A stretch of DNA of 64,000 nt from Terriglobus aquaticus (GCF_025685415.1 NZ_JAGSYB010000001.1:2914001-2978000); one strand, 5' to 3'. Shown: positions 19,577 to 28,929, numbered from the stretch's first letter. Translations and numbers: made by a program. Notes: generated by a model from the letters alone, not told the origin.

Positions 19577-20356
19577 TCAGCGAGTTTGCGAGTGCAGTGC
19601 GAACAGCGCGCCTTGAGGGTCTTTTCCGATGGCGACCCACGTGCCTCCCGGAACCTCGTGCGGACCCATCAGGACGCTCCCACCACCCCCGTTGATCCGC
19701 CCGACCGCTGCATCGATCCCGTCGACACTGATGTAGTACAGCCAGTAGGTCGGCATACCCTTTTCGTGCGGTCCCTTGCGCAGGCTGCCACCTGTCTCGC
19801 GGCTGTCGTTGCTGGTGAACGTCTGGTAGACCCCGTGCTCACCCATGTCCATCGCGTTGACTTTATCCCAGCCAAACTGCTTCACGTAGAAGTCAAGATT
19901 CTTCTCGTCGTTGCTGTGCAGCTCACACCAGCTCACACTGCCGGCGACCCACGATTCGGGCCTGGGCGGAGCGTCGGTGCGGCCCGGCTGCAACAGGTTG
20001 AACACGCCACCCTCCGGGTCTGCCACGGCCGCGATGCGACCCACGTCCGGAAGGTCCAGCGGGCCGAACTTCACGCTGCCTCCCGCTTCGGTTACCGCCT
20101 TTGCGGTCTCGTCACAGTTCTGCGTGTGGATGTACCCGGTCCAGTTGGGAGGCATGCCCGGCGGCACCGTGGGAGGCATGCTCATGATGCCCACCACTCC
20201 GCGATCGCCGACACTGCCCACCAAATACTCCGTACCGTTCGCCGAGCCCGGGAAGGGTTCCACCTTCCAGCCCACAACATCGCTGTAGAACTTCGCGGCG
20301 CCCTTGGGGTCGCTGGTCATCAGCTCATACCAGATCCAATCCTTCTTCGCGGCCAT
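19577..20356 (-). CDS. Two-domain VOC (glyoxalase/bleomycin-resistance fold) protein
   Basis: A 259-residue protein made of two vicinal-oxygen-chelate domains. The first is about 5-125 (WYELMTSDPKGAAKFYSDVVGW) and the second about 135-259 (VSWCELHSNDEKNLDFYVKQ). Such tandem proteins resemble CFP32-like hydroxylases or glyoxalase-related proteins of unknown reaction. AAAGGAGG seven bases before the ATG at 20356 fixes the start, although the frame extends to 20422. It lies 51 bases upstream of the purE start on the same strand, but the purE promoter suggests separate transcription. Confidence 0.85.
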   Translation of the reverse strand: MAAKKDWIWYELMTSDPKGAAKFYSDVVGWKVEPFPGSANGTEYLVGSVGDRGVVGIMSMPPTVPPGMPPNWTGYIHTQNCDETAKAVTEAGGSVKFGPLDLPDVGRIAAVADPEGGVFNLLQPGRTDAPPRPESWVAGSVSWCELHSNDEKNLDFYVKQFGWDKVNAMDMGEHGVYQTFTSNDSRETGGSLRKGPHEKGMPTYWLYYISVDGIDAAVGRINGGGGSVLMGPHEVPGGTWVAIGKDPQGALFALHSQTR

Positions 20357-20573
20357 GCGGCCCTCCTTTAAACCAAACAAACGGCACAGCCACTCTAACG
20401 CTTGCAGAGGCGCCAGACACACCTTCTCCTATGAAAAAGAGCGACGGTCCGCCTTCCGGCCTCGTCTCTCGTTACGCATCAGCGGTGACTCCGTTGTCGT
20501 TCAGATCGATCGGAACTGTCGGTCCTCCGTATCCGTATGGGCCTGTAACAGATCGCCCGCCGGAGCAATCCCG

Positions 20574-21656
20574 ATGAACCGTCGCAACTTTGTGGCTACA
20601 GCCGGAGCAGCAGCGACCGCCCTGCTACCCAGGGGAGCCTTCGCCCGTTCGTTATCGCCGCTCCAGCCGCTCATCACCGCCAGCGGCTTCTGTGGAACTG
20701 CGCTGGTCGCACGCGGCAGCGCCATTCTGCTGCATCAGGGCTTTGGGCCGGCCGAACGTAACTTTCAAACACCGTGTCGGCCCGACACTCGCTACCGGAT
20801 CGCTTCCATCACCAAGCTCTTTACTGCCACACTGATCGTCCAGTTGGCAGGAGAGGGCAAGCTCGATCTGGACAGGACCATCGGCACTTATCTGCCGCAG
20901 TACCCGGGACCCGCACGGGACCGCTCAACCTTGAGGCAGCTCCTTCACCACACATCAGGAATCGAGAACTTCGACAAAGGACTCACCAGTTTTGCGGGAG
21001 CCCAGCGGTCCGGGATGCCGGCGTATCAAATGCCGCACAGCACGGACGATCTGCTTAACCTGTTCGCAAGCGGAGCGCTTGCCCACCAGCCAGGTTCCGT
21101 CTTCGACTACAACAACGCCGATTTCATCATCCTGGGCAAAATCATCGAGGCCGTGGAGTTGAGCAGTTTCGATCAGATCCTGCAGCGGCGCATCTGCCAG
21201 CCGCTTGGGCTGACAGCCACAGGCTTGTTTCCCTCCCGTCATATTCAGCCCGCGTTGGCATCGACCTACTACCGCGATACCGGCCAACCGCTCGGCAACG
21301 ATCTTCCCGTTTATGCCGAAAATTGGTACGCCGCCGGGGGCATGACATCTACCACCGCGGACGTTCTCAAGTTTGCGCAGGCACTGTTCCACGGCAATCT
21401 CATCCCGGGGCCTGCACTGGCAGAATTGCTGACGCCGGGCCTGGAGGACTATGGCTTCGGCCTCTGGATCGGGACACTGGAGGCGAACGGGAGAAAATAT
21501 CACTTCGCGCAACGCCCAGGACGGATCATGGGAGCGAACACGCTGCTGTTGCAACTGCTGGATGAGCCTCTCACCGTTATCCTGCTCGGCAACACCAATC
21601 TGACCGACACCGACCGCCTCGGCTTCGACATCGCTAAGCAGGTCCTGACCAGCTAA
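20574..21656 (+). CDS. Exported serine hydrolase, beta-lactamase-related (class C fold)
   Basis: A 360-residue hydrolase with a twin-arginine-like leader (NRRNFVATAGAAATALL). The nucleophile motif SITK is at 78-81, followed by HHTSGIENF and the second motif Tyr-x-Asn in FDYNNADFI. The third motif (Lys/His-x-Gly) is not obvious; the C-terminal region is shortened compared with AmpC. Proteins of this group are esterases, D-aminopeptidases or peptidoglycan-related enzymes. The ATG at 20574 has GGAG eight bases before it. It ends at a shared terminator with the DUF4142 gene. Confidence 0.82.
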   Translation: MNRRNFVATAGAAATALLPRGAFARSLSPLQPLITASGFCGTALVARGSAILLHQGFGPAERNFQTPCRPDTRYRIASITKLFTATLIVQLAGEGKLDLDRTIGTYLPQYPGPARDRSTLRQLLHHTSGIENFDKGLTSFAGAQRSGMPAYQMPHSTDDLLNLFASGALAHQPGSVFDYNNADFIILGKIIEAVELSSFDQILQRRICQPLGLTATGLFPSRHIQPALASTYYRDTGQPLGNDLPVYAENWYAAGGMTSTTADVLKFAQALFHGNLIPGPALAELLTPGLEDYGFGLWIGTLEANGRKYHFAQRPGRIMGANTLLLQLLDEPLTVILLGNTNLTDTDRLGFDIAKQVLTS

Positions 21657-21736
21657 AGAGCACTCGCAGCAGGCGAATCGCCGCGGGTGCGGCACGTCCA
21701 TCCACACTAAGCACCGCAGTGTTTTTGCGAGCAAGA

Positions 21737-21763
21737 GAAACGCGCCCGTTGCGGGCGCGTTTC
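21737..21763. terminator. Bidirectional terminator between serine hydrolase and DUF4142 copy 2
   Basis: Twelve-base-pair stem GAAACGCGCCCG with CGGGCGCGTTTC, loop TTG, followed by CTTCCTTCC. Confidence 0.75.
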
Positions 21764-21787
21764 CTTCCTTCCCAGGACAACTCTGAA

Positions 21788-22330
21788 TTACATGCCGGCT
21801 GCAGACGATCCGCCGTTCATCATCTTCACGGCCTTGTCCGCCATCATGGTGTGCTGCGCAACTACCTTCTCGCCCTTGGCGACGACCTTCTTGAACTTCG
21901 GATCGGTCGTGGTGCTCTCTTCCTGCTTGAACAGATCCAGCGCCTTGTGGTGATCCATGTCCATCGCGGTCATGTAGGTCTTATCGAAGTCGGCGCCGCT
22001 CATCTGGCTCAGTGCGTCGTACTTCTGCTGGTGATCGCTATCCAGCTGCGTCACCGGCGTCACGCCCATCTGGTCGGCAAAGGGCTTCATCTCGGTTTCC
22101 AGCTGGGTGTGATCGGCGATCATCTTCTGCGCGTACGCCTTCACGCGCGGGTTGCTGCCCTTGTCCGCGGCAAGCTGGCTGAACTTGATCTCGGTGTAGT
22201 CGCTCTGCGACGCCGTCTGGATAAACGTCTTGTCCGCATCGGCGGAGCTGGCCGGGGTCTGTGCAAAGGCACCCGCTGCGCTCACAGCAGCGCAACAAAC
22301 GGCGGTAGCGCAAATCATCTTGATCTTCAT
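21788..22330 (-). CDS. DUF4142 exported protein, copy 2
   Basis: A 180-residue exported helical protein of the DUF4142 family, with a signal peptide cut after GAFA (residue 23). It shares with copy 1 the core YAQKMIADH motif, a C-terminal HTMMADKAVKMM helix and the DADKTFIQ start of the mature part. It has a distinct MDMDHHKALDLF segment, so the two are diverged paralogues. AAGGAG before the ATG at 22330 sets the start. The function is unknown. Confidence 0.85.
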   Translation of the reverse strand: MKIKMICATAVCCAAVSAAGAFAQTPASSADADKTFIQTASQSDYTEIKFSQLAADKGSNPRVKAYAQKMIADHTQLETEMKPFADQMGVTPVTQLDSDHQQKYDALSQMSGADFDKTYMTAMDMDHHKALDLFKQEESTTTDPKFKKVVAKGEKVVAQHTMMADKAVKMMNGGSSAAGM

Positions 22331-22587
22331 CAATCTTCTCCTTGCGTGATCCTGGGCGCTCTCAGCGGCGCGATCACGTTCCACGACATGGGAGTGGCGA
22401 ACACACATGGGTTGTTGCACGTGGTACCGCGTCACTGCACGCCAAGATCTTGCGCGCTGGGTGGCATGTGTATGCGGTAGAAACTTTTCACAGCAAAGCT
22501 GCGCGACGTAACCACCCGCCGCGTAAGCCGTGCTCCATACAACGAAAGCATCGCAAGCGCGTAGTTACATTCCATTCACAGCTTGAG

Positions 22588-24099
22588 CTAACGACGGCGA
22601 CCCAGGCGCGGCTTACGCAAGACATGCGCTGCGCCACCGGCTTTGGCCGGAGAGCGTCGCGCAGCCGCCTGCGCACGCGGCAGTCTGCGCACGGGCTCAT
22701 GCGTCAGCGCCGTCGCACGCGGAGCGCGGCCTCCATGAACCCGGGCAACCCTTGCCGGTGCCGGAGCTGCATCCCGAGCCTCTTCCAGATCTTCGGCGGT
22801 GCGCTCACGCTCGGGGTCATTCGGGTCGACCGGCACCGGCGGCAGACCACACAGCATGAGCAGCAGATCATTCGCCTCGCGGAACATGTTGCCGCCCGCA
22901 CTACGGCGGCTCTGCATCCGAGCGATGAAGATGCCGGCATGATGCGCGGGGTTCAACGCCACATACGTCTGGAAGCCCGCGCCGCCACCTGTCTTCTGCA
23001 CAATGCGCGAATCGCCGTACTCACGATTGATCTCGACCCATCCCAGGCCGATGCCGGTCGGCACGCCAGCATGCCCCAGTCCCTGCACGCTGCGCAGATC
23101 GGCCGGGTCCACATACATCGCGGTCGACATGCCGTTCTGGTGCACCGGTACGCCCGGCAGGCCCAGGAAGTACCGCATCAGCCGCGCCATGTCGCGCGGC
23201 GTGGAGTACATGCCACCCGATCCGGCGGCGGCTTCCGTATCGGTGCACTGGCTCGGTTCGCGCTCGCTGCTCATCAGCCGCGTGCACTGCTCTGAGGTCG
23301 GCGAAAGCGTGGTGTCGCGCAGGGCCAGAGGCTGCACCGTCTTTTCGCGAAACAGTTCCGCATAGCTCTTGTCCGTCGCCTGGCTCAGCGCGTCGGCCAG
23401 CAGATCAAAGCCGATGTTGGAATAGTGCGCAGCCGTCCCGGGTGACGTGCGATACCGGAAGCCCGGCAGCCACTGCCAACGGTACTGAAAGTCCGGGAAC
23501 GTGAAGTGCGCCGCGCCAACCGGCGGGTACGCGATCTCACGCGGCAGGCCGCCCGTGTGCGTCGCCAGGTCACCCAGTGTCAACGCCCGGTCCACCGGTC
23601 CGTGGACGGTCATGCTGGGCACGGTCACACCCTCGGGAGCGAACTTCTCCAGGGGATCGGTGAACGCGACCGTATGCGCTGCGACCAGTTTGGCCAGTAC
23701 ATCGGTGGTTAGGATCTTCGTGATCGAACAGAGCCGCACCAGGGTATCCGGCGTTGGTTGGTCCTTGCTGTTGTAGGCGACCTTGCCGAACGAGGCCATC
23801 CAAACATCGCCGTCCCGTACAACCACCACAACCATGCCGGTGGAGTTGGTGCGGCGAAAGATCTGCTCCGCCACCGCCTGCGCGCTGCCCAGCGGCGGCT
23901 CTGCCGCACGGGTCGCCGCCTCGCCGGCAGGTTGCGCAGAACGAAGGTGCGCGGCAGAACTCACAGAGGCCCACAGCAGTGGGCACAGCAACAAGGCAGA
24001 TCGCGAAGAAAGCAAGTACCATCTCAACGCGCGGGTGGTTCCCGCGCCGTCTTTTACAGTAGCGGCTTTCCGAAGGGTGACAGGTATCTGCCGCGGCAC
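22588..24099 (-). CDS. Serine hydrolase, AmpH/class C beta-lactamase-like D-Ala-D-Ala carboxypeptidase family
   Basis: A 503-residue protein with the three penicillin-interacting motifs in order: SITK (S125, K128), Tyr-Ser-Asn in AAHYSNIGFD and KTGGG. The first 50 residues include a hydrophobic segment (SALLLCPLLWASVSSAA), so it is exported or membrane-anchored. Residues after about 420 form an unusual Arg/Ala/Pro-rich basic tail with no domain. The GTG at 24099 is used; a TTG at residue 25 is an alternative start just before the signal segment. It lies 42 bases after the second carotenoid desaturase and may be transcribed with it. Confidence 0.8.
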   Translation of the reverse strand: MPRQIPVTLRKAATVKDGAGTTRALRWYLLSSRSALLLCPLLWASVSSAAHLRSAQPAGEAATRAAEPPLGSAQAVAEQIFRRTNSTGMVVVVVRDGDVWMASFGKVAYNSKDQPTPDTLVRLCSITKILTTDVLAKLVAAHTVAFTDPLEKFAPEGVTVPSMTVHGPVDRALTLGDLATHTGGLPREIAYPPVGAAHFTFPDFQYRWQWLPGFRYRTSPGTAAHYSNIGFDLLADALSQATDKSYAELFREKTVQPLALRDTTLSPTSEQCTRLMSSEREPSQCTDTEAAAGSGGMYSTPRDMARLMRYFLGLPGVPVHQNGMSTAMYVDPADLRSVQGLGHAGVPTGIGLGWVEINREYGDSRIVQKTGGGAGFQTYVALNPAHHAGIFIARMQSRRSAGGNMFREANDLLLMLCGLPPVPVDPNDPERERTAEDLEEARDAAPAPARVARVHGGRAPRATALTHEPVRRLPRAQAAARRSPAKAGGAAHVLRKPRLGRRR

Positions 24100-24141
24100 C
24101 CACAGCTCTTAACGGGCGCCGCGGCATTGTTCCAGACCTGG

Positions 24142-25752
24142 TTACGCCTGCATGTGCTCGGACTGCGTGCTCATCTCCTCGGTCCCCACGAAATGCATAT
24201 CGGTCGTGGGCTGACCGTACGCATCCGGCTTTCCGGTGTACTGCCGGTCGAGCGCATCGGCGGCAATCCAGCCGGATTGCATGACCATCGGCATGCCCGG
24301 CCCCGGGTGCGCCGCGCCGCCAGCCAGGAACAGGCCGTCCACGCCGTTCACCACATTCGACGGCTTGAACGCGCCGCTGAATCGGCCGTGCGAGCTCAGT
24401 CCGTAGATCGCCCCGTTCAGCACGCGATACCGGTCGTGAATGTCCTGCGGCGTGAGCGCCGCCTCAAAGACGATGCGGTCTTCGATATCCGGCATCTTGC
24501 CCGTAGTCTTCAGCTTGTCCAGGATCACCTGGCGATAGCCGGGGAACATCTCGCGCCAGTCATGGTTCGGCCGCAGATACGGCGTGTGCACCAGCACATA
24601 CAGCGCATCGCCGCCCTCGGGCGCGGTCGCCGGCTCGGTGCGGCTGGTCGACGCCAGATAGCACGTCGGGTCGGGCGCGGGCAGGCCGAGGTTGTAGATT
24701 GCGTGAAACTCCTCATGCGGGTCGCGCGAGAAGACGAAGTCATGGTGCGCCAGGTGGTCGTAGCGCTTGTTCAGCCCCAGGTACAGCACCACACCGCTGC
24801 ACGCCGGCTCATAGTTGCTCTTGCGATTGAAGCGCGCGACCACATCCTCGGTCCCCGGCGCTCCGCTCAGCAGCTCACGATAGGTGCGCACACTGTCTTC
24901 GTTGGAGACGATGGCGTCAAACGCATACCGCTCTCCGTTGCTCAACGTAATGCCGTCCGCCACCGGCAGACCGCCCGCCAGGTGCGTATTGATGCGCGCC
25001 ACATCGGCGTTCACGTGGTATTGGACGCCGAGCTCCGTGCCCAGCTTGACGAGCGCCTCCGGCACCGCGCGCGTTCCGCCCATGGGGTACCAGATGCCCT
25101 GCTCGGTCTGCATATGGCCGATAGCGCACAGGATCGCCGGCGAAGCATCGGGCGAGGAGCCGACGTACTGCACGAAGTGGTCGAGCATCTGCGCCGTATT
25201 GTCGTCGTGAATGTATTCGCGGATCACGCCGGCAACCGTCTTGCCCAGGCGCATCTTCATCACGTCCTTCAGCACGGCCGGATCGAACATGCCGCGCATC
25301 TCCAGCGTGTCCATCATGGAGCCGATCGGCTTCCAGAAGAAGAACTTGTCGCTGATGTGATGGAGCTGCTCGCTGATCCCAAGGAACTCGCGGTACTTCT
25401 CACCCATGCCCGGCTTCACGCGGTTCAGTTCCGCCACCATCTGGTCGGTGGAGTCCTTCAGGTCGATGACCGATCCATCCTCAAAGAAGCAACGCCAGGA
25501 CGGGTCCAGCTTGACCATCGTCAGGTAATCGTCCAGGTTGCGGTTCGCCTCCGCGAAGATCTTGCGCAGCGTGGACGGCTGAATCAGGATCGTCGGCCCC
25601 ATGTCGAAGCGGAAGCCCTGCTCCTCCAGCAAAGCGGCCTTGCCCCCGAGCCACGGGTTCTTTTCGAACACTTCCACCTGGTAACCGCGGGCAGCGAGTG
25701 TGGCTGCGGCGGAAAGTCCGGCCAGGCCGGAACCGATAACTGCGACGCGCAT
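24142..25752 (-). CDS. CrtI-type carotenoid desaturase/oxidase, second of a tandem pair
   Basis: A 536-residue FAD-dependent enzyme. The dinucleotide-binding motif VAVIGSGLAGLSAAATL is at the N-terminus, and the family's C-terminal signature is LFLAGGAAHPGPGMPMVMQSG. AGGAG ten bases before the ATG at 25752 sets the start, although the frame is open further upstream. It lies 55 bases after the first desaturase on the same strand. CrtI relatives dehydrogenate phytoene or diapophytoene, or oxidise end groups (CrtO, CrtP). In tandem pairs one usually desaturates and the other oxidises, but which does what here cannot be told. Confidence 0.85.
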   Translation of the reverse strand: MRVAVIGSGLAGLSAAATLAARGYQVEVFEKNPWLGGKAALLEEQGFRFDMGPTILIQPSTLRKIFAEANRNLDDYLTMVKLDPSWRCFFEDGSVIDLKDSTDQMVAELNRVKPGMGEKYREFLGISEQLHHISDKFFFWKPIGSMMDTLEMRGMFDPAVLKDVMKMRLGKTVAGVIREYIHDDNTAQMLDHFVQYVGSSPDASPAILCAIGHMQTEQGIWYPMGGTRAVPEALVKLGTELGVQYHVNADVARINTHLAGGLPVADGITLSNGERYAFDAIVSNEDSVRTYRELLSGAPGTEDVVARFNRKSNYEPACSGVVLYLGLNKRYDHLAHHDFVFSRDPHEEFHAIYNLGLPAPDPTCYLASTSRTEPATAPEGGDALYVLVHTPYLRPNHDWREMFPGYRQVILDKLKTTGKMPDIEDRIVFEAALTPQDIHDRYRVLNGAIYGLSSHGRFSGAFKPSNVVNGVDGLFLAGGAAHPGPGMPMVMQSGWIAADALDRQYTGKPDAYGQPTTDMHFVGTEEMSTQSEHMQA

Positions 25753-25807
25753 GCGTTTGTGACTCCTGAACCTGAAACTGCTGACTTGGACGTGTTTGTA
25801 AAAGAAT

Positions 25808-27370
25808 CTACTGCACGGCGAGGTCGCGGTCGCGCAGATGGCTCTGGTCGAACGCAGACTGCGTGAAGTTCCATGCCGGTTTGATGCCGAGGTCTTCCAG
25901 CAACAGCTTGGACGAGATGCGCGCAGACTCGAAAATGACCGGCAGACCCGACCCCGGATGCGTTCCGCCACCGGCCAGGTACACGCCGTCGGTTTCTTCA
26001 AACCGGTTGTGTGGGCGCAGGTGCAGCATCTGGCGCAGCGAGTGCGCCATGCTGAAGGTAGATCCCTTGTGCAGGGCGAACTCCGCTGCCCAGTTCGCCG
26101 GCGTCAACACCCGCTCGGTCCGGATACGGCTGCGCACATCCCCCATGCCAATGTTCGCCATCTGGTCCAGCACGCGCTCGCGGAATGGCGCGAGGTCGCG
26201 CTTCCAGTCGACGCCGTCGCAGCTATGCGTGACCGGCGCCAGCACGTAGAGCGAACTCATGCCCTTGGGGGCCAGCGAGTCGTCGCTCACCGAAGCGTTC
26301 TGCACGTAGATCGAGGGGTCCTGCGAGAGCGTGTGGCCCTTCTCGATGTCGTGCAGGTTGCCGCGGTAGTCCTTCGCCAAGTAGATCGTGTGGTGCGAAA
26401 CCTCGTCGTACCGGCCATCCACGCCCAGGTACAGCATGAAGGTGGAGCAGCTATGGTCCTTCTTGCCGATGCCGTCGTCGGTCCAGCGGGAACGCAGGTG
26501 ACGCGGAATCATGCGCTTCGCCGCTTCTGCGAACTCCGCGTTCATCACCACGGAATCAGCCTGGATAGTGCGCTGGTTAGTACGGACGCCGGTTGCCTTG
26601 CGACCCTCAAAGCAGATCGCCTCGACGTCCTCATTCAACAGGATCGTGACGCCCATGTCCTCGCAGATGCGAGCCATGGCACGCGTCACCGCGCCGCAAC
26701 CGCCGACCGGATGAAACACGCCGTACTCGTACTCCAAGAAGCTGAGGATCGAGAACAGTCCCGGACACCGGAAAGGGGACATGCCCAGATACTTCGATTG
26801 GAATGAGAAGCCGAGCCGAATGCGTTCGTCGCTGAAGTACTGCCGCAGCTCCTGATCCAGCGACTTCCACGGCGCCAGGATGGGCAGAAGCTTCAGCATC
26901 TCCGGCCGCGCCAGGTCACGCCAGCTCTCAAACGGCGACTCCAGGAACGGCAGGAAGCGCTGCAGCTTGTTGCGGTTGTCCGTCATGAAGTTCTGGAAGT
27001 TCTTCGCGTCCCGCGGACACAGCTTGGCGATGGCAGCTTCCATGCGCTCGTGGTCGCCGGTCGCCAGCAGTTCGCCACCCGTACCGAACACCAGGCGGTA
27101 TTGCGGGTCCAAGCGGAGCATGGGAACTTCGCGGTCAAGCGAATACCCGGAAGCCGAGAAAATCTCGCTCAGAACACGCGGGTACAAGAAGAAGGTCGGA
27201 CCGTAGTCGAAGCGGAAGCCGTCCTGCTCAAAGGTAGAGGTACGCCCACCCGCGTGATCGCGCTTCTCAACTATGGTTACATCCACACCCGAGGCCGCCA
27301 GCAGCATGGCACTGGCCAGACCACCGGGGCCCGCGCCCACGACAACCACACGCTTCTGCATGGAACTCAT
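25808..27370 (-). CDS. crtI: CrtI-type phytoene desaturase, first of a tandem pair
   Basis: A 520-residue FAD-dependent desaturase. It has VVVGAGPGGLASAMLLA near the N-terminus, the ADP-binding glutamate at the end of the second strand (VTIVEKRDHAGGRT), FRFDYGPTFF and the C-terminal YLAGGGTHPGSGLPVIFES. These match bacterial phytoene/diapophytoene desaturases of membrane-bound carotenoid synthesis. There are in-frame ATGs at 27370 and 27361; a TAGAGA or GAGAG lies just upstream. No phytoene synthase is present in the window, so the substrate must be made from a distant locus. Confidence 0.87.
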   Translation of the reverse strand: MSSMQKRVVVVGAGPGGLASAMLLAASGVDVTIVEKRDHAGGRTSTFEQDGFRFDYGPTFFLYPRVLSEIFSASGYSLDREVPMLRLDPQYRLVFGTGGELLATGDHERMEAAIAKLCPRDAKNFQNFMTDNRNKLQRFLPFLESPFESWRDLARPEMLKLLPILAPWKSLDQELRQYFSDERIRLGFSFQSKYLGMSPFRCPGLFSILSFLEYEYGVFHPVGGCGAVTRAMARICEDMGVTILLNEDVEAICFEGRKATGVRTNQRTIQADSVVMNAEFAEAAKRMIPRHLRSRWTDDGIGKKDHSCSTFMLYLGVDGRYDEVSHHTIYLAKDYRGNLHDIEKGHTLSQDPSIYVQNASVSDDSLAPKGMSSLYVLAPVTHSCDGVDWKRDLAPFRERVLDQMANIGMGDVRSRIRTERVLTPANWAAEFALHKGSTFSMAHSLRQMLHLRPHNRFEETDGVYLAGGGTHPGSGLPVIFESARISSKLLLEDLGIKPAWNFTQSAFDQSHLRDRDLAVQ

Positions 27371-27541
27371 TCAACTCTCTACGATGCTGAAAACGGTGCC
27401 GTGGAGGACGGCGGGAATCCAATCCTCCCGCTGCCGACTGTAAGAACTAGCAGCTTTGTATCACGCGATGGAAGGCTTGGTACTCCGCCGATCTTTTCGG
27501 CTACGGTGCCCCGTTCCTGGGGCAGCACTCGACGCCGCAGC

Positions 27542-28225
27542 TCAGTGGGCGCTGTCGGACGCCGGCACGCCGTCAAGGCCCAGCGCGGCCGCATTCGCCT
27601 GCATGGCGCGCAGGCAGTTCGCAATGTGCTGGTCCACTTCGATCCCGAGCAGGGCCGCGCCGTTCACAATGTCTTCCCGCAGCACGCCGCGGGCGAACGC
27701 CTTGTCCTTCATCTTCTTGCGAACACCCGCGACCTCCACATCGTGAATGCTGCGGCTCGGCTTGACCAGGGCGCACGCGGTCAGGAAGCCGCTCAGCTCG
27801 TCGCATGCGAACAGGGCCCGATCCAGGTGCGACTCGCGCGGCGTGTGGGTGTACTCGGCATGCGCCAGGATGGCGTGACGGATCGGCTCCGGCCACCCCT
27901 GCTGCTCCAGCACCTTGATGCCGACCCACACATGCTCGTCCAGCGACGGATGTTTCTCGTAATCGAAGTCGTGCAGCAGCGCGGCGATGCGGTACGGCTC
28001 CACAAATGCCTCCGCCGCGGTACCGCTCAGACCAAGCCGCTCGGCCTCTTGCTGCCCGTATGCGGCGGTGCAGGTTTCCACCGCAAACGCGTGCTTCAAC
28101 AGGCTTGGCGACTGCGTCCACTCGTGCAACAGCGCCAACGCCCGTTCGCGCGTGTACTCGTTCTGAGGCTGCGACGGCGCAGGCTTCTCAGAGGCGCCTC
28201 CGGCCTCCGCTGTGGTCGTGATCAT
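27542..28225 (-). CDS. HD-domain phosphohydrolase-like protein
   Basis: A 227-residue protein with an HD metal-dependent phosphohydrolase fold. It shows an early His (LLKHAFAVE), the HD pair in ALLHDFDYEKHP, two further His in IRHAILAHAEYTH and a late Asp in FACDELSGF. Short stand-alone HD proteins act on nucleotides or oxidised metabolites; none can be chosen here. Its ATG overlaps the stop of the MocA-like gene as ATGA, so the two are translated together. The link to molybdenum-cofactor chemistry is unexplained. Confidence 0.8.
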   Translation of the reverse strand: MITTTAEAGGASEKPAPSQPQNEYTRERALALLHEWTQSPSLLKHAFAVETCTAAYGQQEAERLGLSGTAAEAFVEPYRIAALLHDFDYEKHPSLDEHVWVGIKVLEQQGWPEPIRHAILAHAEYTHTPRESHLDRALFACDELSGFLTACALVKPSRSIHDVEVAGVRKKMKDKAFARGVLREDIVNGAALLGIEVDQHIANCLRAMQANAAALGLDGVPASDSAH

Positions 28226-28884
28226 GGCCCAAGAATAGCGCGCGTATCCGGTTCCGAAACACCCGGTGCCGTTAGTTGCTCCAGGTCCTCCGGAGTGTCG
28301 ATGTCGAGTTCGCCACCCGGGAGCGGCAGGTGCACGACGTCCTCGTGCTGCAGCAGATCGCGCGCCCCGCGATCGCCGGAGAGCCGCTGCAGCGCGTGAA
28401 AGCTAAACTCCGGAAACAGCGCCGGAACCCCGCGGCGGCCGGCATAGGTCGACGCCACTACATGTTCACGATGCGACGCGGCAACCAGGTCGCGCAAGTG
28501 CTGCGCCGTGACCGCCACCTGGTCACAGGTGAGCACCAACAGGTCATCTACGCTGTGCCGCTCCGCCACCGCAGCACCCAGCGCAATGCTGGTGCCCATA
28601 CCCTCGGCCCATCGCTGATTCAGCAGAATGCGCAACTCTGGCTGGTAGGGCTGCAGGATTGGAAAGATCTGCTCGTGGTGCGCCCCCAGCACCACCAGGA
28701 CCGTCTCCGCGCCAGCCTCGCGCGCAATCCGCACCGCGCGTTCCACCAGCGTCTCTCCGTTCCAACGCACCATCTGCTTCGGTTGGCCGAGCCGCGTGGA
28801 CGCACCCGCAGCCAAAATCAATGCGCCCAGGTGACGCCTTCCCTCGTTCAACTCTTCCCCTCGTGCGCCGGCATCCGCGGCCAT
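28222..28884 (-). CDS. MocA/MobA-like nucleotidyltransferase (molybdenum cofactor cytidylyltransferase family)
   Basis: A roughly 220-residue GT-A-fold nucleotidyltransferase. LILAAGASTRLGQPKQM is the nucleotide-binding signature, and LLVLTCDQVAVT holds the metal-binding Asp. This arrangement is typical of MocA, which adds CMP to molybdopterin for xanthine-dehydrogenase-family enzymes. The frame opens with GTG at 28890; the ATG at 28884 is used, with no good Shine-Dalgarno. The orphan Mo subunit at 47903-50191 would be a natural customer of its product. Related enzymes also make other NDP-linked compounds, so this remains an inference. Confidence 0.78.
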   Translation of the reverse strand: MAADAGARGEELNEGRRHLGALILAAGASTRLGQPKQMVRWNGETLVERAVRIAREAGAETVLVVLGAHHEQIFPILQPYQPELRILLNQRWAEGMGTSIALGAAVAERHSVDDLLVLTCDQVAVTAQHLRDLVAASHREHVVASTYAGRRGVPALFPEFSFHALQRLSGDRGARDLLQHEDVVHLPLPGGELDIDTPEDLEQLTAPGVSEPDTRAILGP

Positions 28885-28929
28885 ACGCACTCTGATGCGA
28901 GTTCTTTAGCCGAAGCCGACCAGCAGGCT

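Noticed and set aside
20431-20577. 48-codon frame ending in an ATGA overlap with the serine hydrolase start
   Set aside because: The overlap would suggest coupling, but there is no ribosome-binding site, and the Pro/Ser/Gly-rich product has no features. Possibly chance.
23758-25866. 702-codon open frame on the plus strand opposite the serine hydrolase and a carotenoid desaturase
   Set aside because: Its composition is rich in Arg, His and Gln with no motif, while both minus-strand genes have full family signatures.
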